A DNA stretch of 64,000 nt, from the NCBI GenBank assembly GCA_903813345.2, contig CAIIXF020000003.1:28475248-28539247 (forward strand), given 5' to 3'. This DNA is from Owenia fusiformis. Taxonomy: Eukaryota > Annelida > Polychaeta > Sabellida > Oweniidae. Position numbers and translations under genes: made by a program. A model generated the notes under the pieces. It made no database searches. It saw only the letters and a list, made by a program, of their open reading frames with translations, and had not been told where the DNA came from. The number at the start of each line of letters is the position of its first letter. The stretch's first letter is position 1. Shown here in pieces: positions 48,701 through 60,700 of the stretch.

Positions 48701-51700
48701 GTTTAGAAGTGTTAGGTATATTTAGCTCAATAAGTTAGCCTGATAAGGGATCACCCATGTACCCATATGTCAGTCAATTTGTCCCTCAGCAATGGTGGTG
48801 CAAATTAAACAATTGTGGCTAATATAATAAGTTATTGAATGATTTGAAGTGCAATACAGGATATATTCTGCTCGAGAAATTGTGTATCTGAACGAGACGA
48901 AGTCGAGTGCCAATACAGAATATTGAGAGCAGAATATATCCTGTATTGCACTTCAACTCATTCTATAACGCTTTTATATTGTATGATCTCATGCCAATGC
49001 ATTTTACCTAGGAGATAATCCCTAGAAATATTCTGTGTTCTCTATATTGCTACTGAGAATGTCCCTTCCGTACCAATATTTTCTTTATTGCCCCGGAGAT
49101 GATCAAAGGGGACAATCTCAGTAGCAAAACAGATTGGTACAGCAAGAATTGACCAATCAGATCGTACCATAAAATGCTGTATTGCAAAGTTGCAACATAT
49201 GTAATAATTTTCCTAGTATCAAGAAACTTCCAAGATAGATAACAGTTGGATAACATTATGAAGATAATATTTCTGACATTTAAATTTCCAAACTTGGCAA
49301 AAATTAGGCAATAGGCAAATTAAATGATTAGGCAAAATTTCCACATACATAGTATTTATATTTTTCTATGGAATAAATCGTTAATAAAAAATTATGCCAT
49401 ACATTAGATCCACTGTTTTGTTCAATAAATTACTACACTTTTTGTTATTTCCGATGTGTTTTTATATGACACTTGCTATTGCAGGAGACCAGACATTGCA
49501 CTCCAGTGATATAGCACATGTTGAGATGGGACAAAACTCTACCCTTAACTCAACCCTCACAGCAACAGATGCTACAACTGCTGATAGAGAAACAGACCCT
49601 TATGCCATGCATAACAAACAAGGAACTGGTGTCAACAAATTGAACTCCAATTCAGAGAAATTTGATGACGCTGCAAACATAATGAAACCAGATACAATGA
49701 CCCACCAGATGAAAGATTCTAGAATAGATAAAAAAGATGACATTCTAAAAACCCCAGATACCATGAGTCACCAGGTAAAAGATTCCAGAATAGATAACCA
49801 GAGTGTCAGGTTCAACATGGAAGATACACAAACACCAGAAACACCAAGTATCACTGATAAGGAGATAGAGAGCATCACGGGAAGATCAAGCACCAATAGC
49901 TCTGATACATACAGCTCTGATGAACGAAGTAGAAGTGTCACTCCTACCGATACATCAATCGTTAACAAAACAGGCGTCATGAATATCAGCTCAGTTAGTA
50001 AATTGATTCAAACAGCTTCAAGCAAGGCTAAACCAGAAGAGTTGTCTAAAATGATATTCGCAATGTCCCAAGCTAAAGCAACTGAGAAGCACAAGCAGCA
50101 GCAGATGAAGCTCCAAACAATTAAAGATGCAAATAAGCAATTGTTTGATCAGAGGGAGGTTGCTGGAACAGCAGATGTCAGTACAAATACAACAATTAAT
50201 AAGGAGGCTATTGGAACAGCTAAATCAGGAACCATCGAGAATGGTTTAAAAACGAAGTCTTCTCTGGACCGCAGTTTGGGAGGAAATTCTTCAACAACCA
50301 ATGAACCAACTAAAACTTACAAGAAACCTACAATTCAATCAGAAACCAGTGCCATAGATCTTACTGCTGACACATCAAGTGATAGTTTTGATAAGATCCA
50401 ACCTCTCCATACTAGCCCACATGATACTGCACAGTGGAGCTCACCAAGAATGAGCTCTATATATAACAAGGGGACTGAGCAACATGAGGAGACATTAAAA
50501 ATAGACAATGAAAATCATATAATTGAACCAAGAAAACTATTCAAGGAGGAATCCGCTAAGAAGTCACAGAGGGAGTCCAATGGTAACATCCCTGAGACAC
50601 TTCCTGCCGTTTCTAAATCAGATAATAAAGATGTATCAAGATATAGTGGTTCTAGGGATTCCTTTAAAAACAAATTAGATTCAAGGCCAAATAATGCACA
50701 ATCAAGATCAAGAGATACTGAAAGGAGCACAAAGCCTGTTAAAAGCCAGATACCAAGTTCCAATGGTGGTGTTTACCCATCAGGCAAAGTAAAGGAGGTA
50801 TCTGACCATAATACCCAACCAAGTGGTGCTAATCTAAAGACATATAAACCCTCCAATACCTCAAACTCAAATGAAACATCAGATTTTTTAGAACCCGTTA
50901 CATCAGCATCCGAACTCAAGAATTCACGTAGAGAGTACATGGTAGGGTCAAGTAAACCCAGTCAGAGACTCAGAGAAAATCCACCCATGGATATTGGCCA
51001 AATGCCAAGCGCTGATGGGAGTCAAATGTCAATTCAAAATGCACCTCAAGTGCCTATAAATGAACGTAAAAGTTTCGGGAAGAATAAAGCACAAAGATCA
51101 AACCAGCAACCATCTAATAATGAAGATATGGCCCAGAAAAACATCGTAGGATCAGGATCAAGAAGCAGTAAAGATCAGAGATCAAAGACAAATATATATC
51201 AGGGATCAAGAGTTGGCGCTTATCAAGGGTCACTCCCTGAAGATATGCACAGATTATCAAAAGATCGTGGAAGTGTTGAAAGTCAAAAATCAGTACAAAA
51301 TTATAGCCAACAATCAGTTAGTCAAGAAAGCCAAAGATCATTGGCTGGTGAAAACCAACGGTCAGTGAGTAGAGAAAGCCAGATGTCATTGGCCAGTGGA
51401 AGATCGAGTGGTTTAACAATGAGTGAACTAAGTTCAGGAAGCTCGCTCACTATGGTGACCCAAACAGATGCTGGGTTAAGTTCATATGATCGTTCATCAC
51501 AATTCTCTTCTCAGAGCTCAGCCACAGAGAAAGCCCTTGATAAGCCCAGTTCATACCTCCAGGTCAATAGAGACCCTATTAGGTCAACCACTTCACCTGA
51601 GAGTGAGATATCCGAATCTAGTGTGGGGAATGACACCTCAGGGTCCAGTGCTGGGAATAAAGAAAAGTTGAACTCAATGATATCTGGGAACTATGAGATC

Positions 51701-54700
51701 TCTAAAGATATAAAGAGATTGTCAACAAAAATGGACAGTTTTGAAATATCTTCAAAACAGGTCTCTGAGAAGTCTGTCAATGTTGCCATGGAGACTCATC
51801 AAGAGGTGAGGGACACACAGACAACCCCTGAAGTACAAACTGGTGCCCCCACAGATGCAAGAGCAACCCTAGAGCAATTGCACAAAAGACTACGTCTGGC
51901 AAGTACACCGAGATACGCATCTGGTGTGGTAACAGATAACACTTCTCCCGATTATATATCCAGGATATCAGGATTTGGGGATGATTCACATATGTTTACC
52001 TCCCCATTGGAGAGCTCCACTTCTACATCACATATATCCCCATCACCCCAACAACAGAAGTACAAAAACAGCCAACAACCAGGGACTTCAAGTGATCAAC
52101 TGTCCAAGCACATTGAAAACATAAAACAATCACCAAAATATTCCCCAAAATCTTTTGAAAGATCCAGTTCTGAGTCATCACTTGATAGTTTAGTGGGTCA
52201 GAAGAAAAGTCCATCTAACCAGAGGCACAGAGCTAATCTATCAGATAAATTAAGTACAAGTTCAGATGTGAAGAATAACTTAAATAAGTTATCCCCCTCA
52301 AGATCCCAAATATCTAGTCAAATAAGTGGAGAGTCTACCACCAGTCAGTCAATCCAGGATAGTCATACAACCAAGCAGTCATACCACACTGAAAATGTTA
52401 CAGCTGAGGTGCCCAATCCAAGGTCAATGCCTGCACCATTCAATGGTGAATTCCAATCTTCAAATGCTTATATTGGACAAACTCCAGGATTTGTCAGTTC
52501 TAATGCTTATGGACAGAGTAGAGGAAATGTCTACCTAGGGGACACTTTGAATTCAGTTCAAGGGGCACAACTGTTGGGACATACAGTGCCACCTATATCT
52601 GCTTTTCAGCATGACTTTTTACCCCATGCATCACAATCCATTCCTACACTTCTAACCAGCCAATCACTGAGCTCCACATCTTTGGCATCCAGTTATCTAA
52701 CCAATAGACCGCCTAGAACAACTCGCCCACTTTCGGCACAGGAATACCAAACATCCTATAATGCAGCAAACATTCCCAAAAGGCCAGCATCCAAGTTGGA
52801 TCACCATAGCAACCAAGTGCCATCTATAAGTCATAACTATAATACATATGGATATTCTGGTATGGGGACTCCTCTGGTCCATGGTGAGACCCCATTGAGT
52901 CATGGTCATGCTCAGACCCTCCCAGGGAATGGCCATACTTACCTGACCCCAAGTTCCATGCACTCCCTGATGTCACATCCTATGGGCAGTTCTACAGCTA
53001 GCTACAATACATTTACACATCCAGGTAAGAGAAATATAGATATTTATTCCATAATACTACTGTTTTCCCATACTTGGGCAATATCATATTGACACTAGGT
53101 CGTTGCGTTCCCGAGGTCAATATCATATAACTCTTCGGTCATATTGTCCCTCAGAATAAAACCCATATTCAATCCCTCCCAGTTAATAACCTATATACAT
53201 TCATCCTTTATGCTCTTGCCATTACAATCAAAGGAGTTAGGTACCAGGAAAGTGCTCTTTTAACCAATTTTATCCAACCATGATTTTGATACATGTGTAT
53301 TCACATATATGCAGTGGATAGTTTACCTTCATATTATACAGATCAATATTTTGCAGTTTTCCCAAGTATACAAGCTCCTGGTCAACTACGCATTCCAGAA
53401 GTCTGTTGCGTCCATCTCTCATCAACAGTCTCTTTGCCGATCACTAATCCCACCACTAGATGGCTTAAGTGTGTCCTGACGATCATCGCGCTCAACGTCA
53501 ATGGCCAGAATAGAGATGAGAGGGCTTATGTGCCTTTTGTTATCAAACAGAAAACCATGATAGAACCAAACAGTAAAGAGGATATCAAGGTAAAAATTCA
53601 AGTTACCAATCCTCTTACAGATGTTATTATGATGACAGTTTGCTAAATATTTTTTTTATGTTTTGGGATAGGTTGGGAGAGGGATCGGATGTCATTGTAA
53701 AGGGATATAATAATTAAGCTTGTTTTTAAGAGGTTTCAATTGGGGTGGGTACATAAGAGACCAGGACGAGGACAAATTGCATCACAATTTCAATCAGATT
53801 TTTTGCACCTCGATATTTACATAATTTTCAAAAATTAGGTTCTAACTTGGTCTGGTTTACTTAAAATAAACTTAGTATCAAACAATAAATTTCCAATTTA
53901 GATAATATTTAGTCCAAGACAACCTGGTGTTCATGTTGGAGAGCTGCAGATTCTAGCAACATCTATAGTTGGTGATAATGCAACAGAGGAAAGCCTTCCA
54001 GTGAGGGTCACTCTCCAAGCAGTGGCTGAAGTCCCAAATATTGAGGTAAGTACCATTAAAGGTCACTCTCCAAGCAGTGGCTGAAGTCCCAAATATTGAG
54101 GTAAGTACCATTAAAGGTCACTCTCTAAGCAGTGGCTGAAGTCCCAAATATTGAGGTAAGTGTACCATTAAAGGTCAACCCCCAAGCAGTGGCTGAAGTC
54201 CCCAGTATTGAGGTAAGTACCATTAAAGGTCAACCTCCAAGCAGTGGCTGAAGTCCCCAATATTGAGGTAAGTGTACCATTTAAGGTCAATCCCCAAGCA
54301 GTGGCTGAAGTCTCCAATATTGAGGTAAGTACCATCAAAGGTCACTCTCCAAGCAGTGGCTGAAGTCCCCAATATTGAGGTAAGTGTACCATTTAAGGTC
54401 AATCCCCAAGCAGTGGCTGAAGTCCCCAATATTGAGGTAAGTACCATTAAATGTCACTCTCCAAGCAGTGGCTGAGGTCCCCAATATTGAGGTAAGTAGC
54501 ATTAAAGGTCAATCTCCAAGCAGTGGCTGAAGTCTCCAATATTGAGGTAAGTACCATTAAAGATCACTCTCCAAGCAGTGGCTGAAGTCCCCAATATTGA
54601 GGTAAGTACCATTAAAGATCACTCTCCAAGCAGTGGCTGAAGTCTCCAATATTGATGTAAGTAGCATTAAAGGCCAATCTCCAAGCAGTGGCTGAAGTCC

Positions 54701-57700
54701 CCAATATTGAGGTAAGTACCATTAAAGGTCACTCTCCAAGCAGTGGCTGAAGTCCCCAATATTGAGGTTAGTACCATTAAAGGTCACTCTCCAAGCAGTG
54801 GCTGAAGTCTCCAATATTGAGGTAAGTACCATTAAAGGTCACCCTCCAAGCAGTGGCTGAAGTCCCCAATATTGAGGTAAGTGTACCATTTAAGGTCAAT
54901 CCCCAAGCAGTGGCTGAGGTTCCTAATATTGAGGTAAGTGTACCAGTAAAGGCCAACCTCCAAGCAGTGGCTGAGGTCTCCAATATTGAAGTAAGTGTAG
55001 TGCACAACGGCACATTTTCCCTTTGAGATAATATAATATAGGCAGCTAATTGGTATAATTCTGATGTCAAAGCAATCTTAAAGATAGTAAAAACTTGAAC
55101 TTACTTTTCTACATCAGTCCTTATGCTTTATCATTGTATTTTTAAATAATGCAATTGTTATTTTCTTTTTATAGTTAGAGAGACCACTACCCAGCAGTAT
55201 GCCAGTAAGACTAGACAGTGATACCCTGGCCCAGGCTTGTGACTTTGGTGAGCTGCCTTGGGGGAGTGAACACTCCATGGCTATTAAGATATACAACAAA
55301 GGCAGGGCTAATGTCCCAGTCAGAATCACTATCAATGCAGTAAGTAATCTATTTAGTATTTATACATGTAGTAGGAATGTGAAAATGTGAAAAATGTGAA
55401 AATGTGAAAAAATGCAGTTGTAGAATAACTAAGATTATTAACATGTAATTTAATTCTTTTTATATCGATTTTTTTCAATGTATAATTTTGATTTCTTATT
55501 TGTCATAGTGATTATCATTGTAATAGTCTCCAACTTTATTGTGGACGGTGTTCAGTGGTTGGTGTTTGGTGGTTGGCATCTGTTGTATTATTTTGCATGT
55601 TAATGCCTTGTTTTAGTAATGCATTTACCATAATGCACTCTTGTATTGTATTTATATGATAATTTCAGAATTCTTCATGGCATTGTTTCTCGCTGAAGTC
55701 CTCACGTGGTAGTCTACTACACATGGTCTTGAGGGGACAACAGCATGAAGTAGAGAGTGCTCACTTGGAGGAGACTGTTACCATACTCTTTAAAGCCCCA
55801 CAAAGGAAGGTGGACAAACGTAAGCAAAACCGTGCATCATAAATGGCGTATCTTATGCCTAAAGAGCACAAAGACGAATGTGTCATCACTGAAATCAATA
55901 AAAAGAACAAACACAATAAAACCTGACTAATCTGAACACTACTGGGTCTGGCTAAAAGTGTAAGAATTATCACAAGATTATGACTGAGAAAGTGTTCACA
56001 ATGATAGGTGTTTAGATGAGAGAGGTGTTCAGATATTCATGTCTCACAACCAGTGGACAGAATTCTGAAATTGTGAATCCACATGGATGTAGATACCAGA
56101 GGCTTTGTAGCTCTAGAAACATCATAAATGTACAACGTAGTCTTTAGTCTTACTTTAAGCCTTTCTGATCCCTTTTATTGTGTCAACATAAGTTTAACAT
56201 ACAAAACATTTATTTTATTGTAGGCTACTTAGACATGCCTGCTGAGAGACTAACTGCCAGCCTGAATGTATGCCTGGACCACCCTAGTAAATCTGAACTC
56301 CTGGGTAGTATGGAGCTGGTTGCAATAGCTGGCACTGCACGGATACATGCACCTAAAAGTCTGGATGTAAGTGTCTAGTAGTACATATTATTGTGTATGA
56401 CAAGAGTGGCCTCATTTGACTTGTATGGTGATGTGTATCTATAAATGTAATTCTTCAACTTAATATACAGTTAGCGCTAAGTAGGATATATATAATATAT
56501 AATGATTAATACCTGGTGGTGTAAGTCATGGGAAAAGCGTTGAGTCGACTATGAAAAAATGTACCAAAGTCAACTAGAACACACATTTTTTATGTCTTTA
56601 TTTTTGCGAAAATTGATGAAGAAAATAATATAAATGCCCCCCCAAAATAGTTCATTGATGCTTTAATTAAAACAAAGATCTTAATTAGATCATATTGCTA
56701 CATTCTTTAAATATACAGCTCCATTTCTCCTTGATAAGCATAACACTGAAATTCGTTTTAATAATGTTTGCTATAGTTGCTTAAAACAGACATTATAGTA
56801 CCATATATATCTATTTACAGACTATAGTACTGCATACAAGCCAGGACCAACCAGTGACAGAGGTGCTTCCCCTATTGAACAAAGGCAATATTCAGTTAAG
56901 GGTATCCCTCTCAGTAACAGATGAGACCCAGTATTTCACTGTGCTACCAAGTACTCTGTGTATAAAGCCAGAAGAGGAGGCTGATGTCGTCGTCAAGTTT
57001 AACCCAAAAAAGATTAAACAATCTCTATCGAGGTAAAACAATTTTAAAGGAACACTTGATTCATTTATAATCCTAAAAGTAATAGATATGACTTGCTACA
57101 GTGCTCACCATAAATAAATGACACCTGGATTTGCTGAAGTGAGGATTTCCCATGTTAAAAAGAAGACAATTTTCATGGAAATGGTGATAGAAAATTCAGG
57201 TGTCATTTATTTATGGTGAGCACTTTAGCATATTTCATTGTAGTCTCCAACTTTTTGTGGACGTTGTTTGGCACCTGTAACAATTAATGGCAGTTTGTGA
57301 CATTTTGCATCTGAATGCCTTGTTGTTGTACTTTGTTGTGAAAAGGGTCTAATTTGAGTTTTGGGATTCGTGCCAAAATGCTAAATATTAACAGTGAGGG
57401 CAGTATAGAATCTGGATGGGAATTGACAGGGATATTAATTTATCATGCTAAGAATAGGAGATATCTCCCTCTTAAGTAATTAATAGAGGCCGACACAGTG
57501 ATACCATTAGTCCTGGTAATGTAGTTACTGATTTGAAATGTCAATAAAAGTAACTGAGATTTACCAAATATGTTAATCAATTATCAGTTTCAAAATCCAT
57601 GTTTGATACCACATTCAATTGCAAGAATGCATTTCTTTTTATGTGTTGACCTATTGTTATAGTCTTTTTTTTGTGAATGGCAATTGGCGGTTGGTGTTGA

Positions 57701-60700
57701 GCATTCAGCGGTTGGTGTTCCGAATTCATTGTCTGTAACAAATGGCAGGTGGTGACATTTTGCATTTTAATGCCTTGTTGTTCATAACATGCACTTTCTC
57801 CAGGAATTACAGAACCCCTTAGTATTACATGTACTTCAAATTAATCAGAATGACAAATAAAAGGCCTTCATGAGTATATAAATCAACATCACATGTCATT
57901 AAGGTAGAGGAAATCACTTGTGAGTTTGGAACCAAAACAATTAAAGATATGACCTTATATAAACCTACTGGCCTTGGTGGACTTAGCCGTAAATTACTGA
58001 AGCTGGCCAGTGATATAATACAAGAACCTTACATGGCTTTTGTCATTCACATATTCATTAACAGCAGTAAAATTCCCAATTTATGGAAACATGCTAAACA
58101 TGTGCATGTTCATGTAACCAAACTCCGTCGAAAAGTCTGGAAGAAGGAACAGAAAATTTTTCTGATTTTTTTTTAATGTCACCACCAAAAAGTGGTGACA
58201 CATTGTTATGGTTTCAGTTTTTTTGTGACAGCGGTTGGTGGTTGGCATCTGTCTGTAACAATTCCAATAGCTTAACAAATACTGTTTAGACTGACTTACA
58301 ATTTTTTTTAAATTATCTACAAGTTCTCAGAAGTTCAAATCTGACTTTAGATTTGAGATTTGACCTCCAATGACCTTCTCAAGGTCAAAAAGGTAAAAAA
58401 GCTCTTTGCTTCAAATTGACTAAGTTTTTTTTCAAAATCTTCTGCAAGTTCTCAGAAGCTCAAATCTGATTATTATTAGATTTCAGTCTTGACCTTCAAT
58501 GACCTTCTCAAGGTAAAAAATGTCAAAAAGGTCTTTTTTCAACTTGCCTCAAATTGACTAATTTTTTTTTCAAAATCATCCACAAGTTCTCAGTTCAAAT
58601 CTAACTAACTTCAAAATGCATGCTGTATTACTATATCTAGTAATTTGGTAACTGTTTGGTGATTGGTGTGATGATTATTTGTAGTGATTTTCATAGAAAC
58701 AGTATGCATTTGTGTATATTCCAGCACACTACTAGTTATGGTTGAACCTGCTGGGCCAGCATATGAGATGGAACTACGGGGTGAAGTGGCCAGTTCTTCC
58801 TCAAAGACAAGCAAATACACAGGCGCTCTCCCCACTGCAAAAGGTGGACGTGTTTCACACTCTCGAACATCCACACTCAAAGGCATCTCCCACGATGCAC
58901 CTGAAGTGGATGATACCTCTCATAAGGACATTCGTAGAAATACTAGTGTTGAACCTCATAGGGAGAAGAAAGAAGAAGGCCTTTTGAGCAATAAACAGTT
59001 TCTATCTTGGGGAGGGGTACCTGTAGGTGATGCAATGTAAGAACACTTATTACGGTCTTTTTTTATTGCAGTGAATTAATCTTCTTGTACAAAATATGAA
59101 ATACCAAATTCCATGTATTATGATACATGTAAAGTATACTCTAAAATTTTAAATGTTTTCTTTTTTATTATCCATTTAAGTAACATAATGGCTTGTCAGG
59201 ATTAATCATTTATTTATCCATGTTTGCTATTTGTATATTCAGGCCCCAGAAAGTGTCACTGATCAACAAGACATCCAGTATGATGAAACTAACGGCTCAA
59301 ATAAAAAGCAATACAACAGACTTTCAGGTAAGTTCATCTAATTAGTCCTTGTATTGGGGGACCAGGTGAATAAATCGATATACTCGTATGATTGATTACT
59401 ACATTTTACCAGAGGAGAAAAATCCCTTTATGTTTTGTTTACCAACATTAATTATGTCACCACTAGAAGTGGTGGCGTATTGCTATAGTATCAAATTTTT
59501 TGTGAATGGTGTTCAGTAGGTGATGGTCGTTGTCTGTAACAAAAGGCAGGCGGTGACATTTTGCATGTCAATGCCTTGTCTGTGCCTTGTCTGTAATATC
59601 TAACTTCCCTGATGTAATCATCAATAAATTCCAATTTTTGTTTTCCAGTGTCGCTATGGTCACGTAGAGGAACTAACCAATAAGAGAGAGCTGATTCTAA
59701 AGCCAGGGGAAGAATACGATATCTATGTGGTATTCTGCCCAAGTTCACTTGCCTCTGTAAAATCCAAGCTCAGGATAAAAGTGATATCTGATGTAAAGCC
59801 AACAGCCTATTCAGTATGTATATTTGAGAATAGTTTTTTATCATTCAAAGTTTAAACATCTTGAACCATAATGTTTTCATTAAATTGGAAGATGATGTGC
59901 GGGCAAAATTTGCAATACACAGCTAAGTTTCGATATTTTGGTACAAAACTTTCTACTAAAGACCACGTGCAGTATAGCAAGTGATTTTAGAGAGTCATAT
60001 CTTTCACCATGAGTACTTTCTGGCCATAAATACAATGGCTTGTATTAAAACAATACATGTATGTTTTCTTTCAAGTGAAGTCACCGTGATAGTAAAATAT
60101 CAATCCAATCCCTGAAAAATTATGGATTAGGGCCCCAACCTGGTACTTTTTTAAAACTATTAGGCTTATTTTCTAAAAAGAGGATCTTGTTTTTCTCAAT
60201 TTAAACATATTGAAAGTCTCCTCTACACTATATTAACAATTTCTAGAAAGGGGTGGGTATTGAAATCTGTTAAAGTTAAAAACCACATATCCCATGTTAT
60301 TTTCCCATAGGGAAAACTCGTGCTATCCATTGTTTTCAGCATAATTTTGGTCATCGAAAATTGATATCTTCAAAACTAGACTTTCAATACCATTCTATTT
60401 TTGAATAATGTATTCATGCAATAAAAATCAGAAAAAGAAGATCCTCTTTTGAGTAAATAGGTTCAATATTTTGAAAAAATGTTGACATGGGGTCCTTATT
60501 CATAATTTTTCGAATTGTTTGATTCATATTTTTATCATCATGGGTACTTCACTTGAAAGAAAACATATTGTTTTAATAAATTTATGCCCAGAAAGTACTC
60601 ATGGTGAAAGATATGACCGTCTAAAATCACTTGCCATACTGCACGTGGTCCTTTTTAGTGACATTTTTTCAGAAAAATCAGGAATTTTTGAGTTGTGTTA

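Noticed and set aside
49394-49484. ATG start and signal-like segment in front of the large exon
   Set aside because: A clean acceptor (GCTATTGCAG) in the phase demanded by exon 7 shows this part is intron.
50515-52963. Minus-strand frames across the large CEP192 exon
   Set aside because: They are shadows of a 1,180-codon sense frame with strong context. None shows a domain.
54046-55000. Array of 39-base microexons in intron 10
   Set aside because: The intervening introns would be only 16-19 bases with no pyrimidine tract, too short to splice.
54223-55070. Minus-strand frames with repeating TSILGTSATAW
   Set aside because: They are antisense to the splice-donor array and arise from the repetition.
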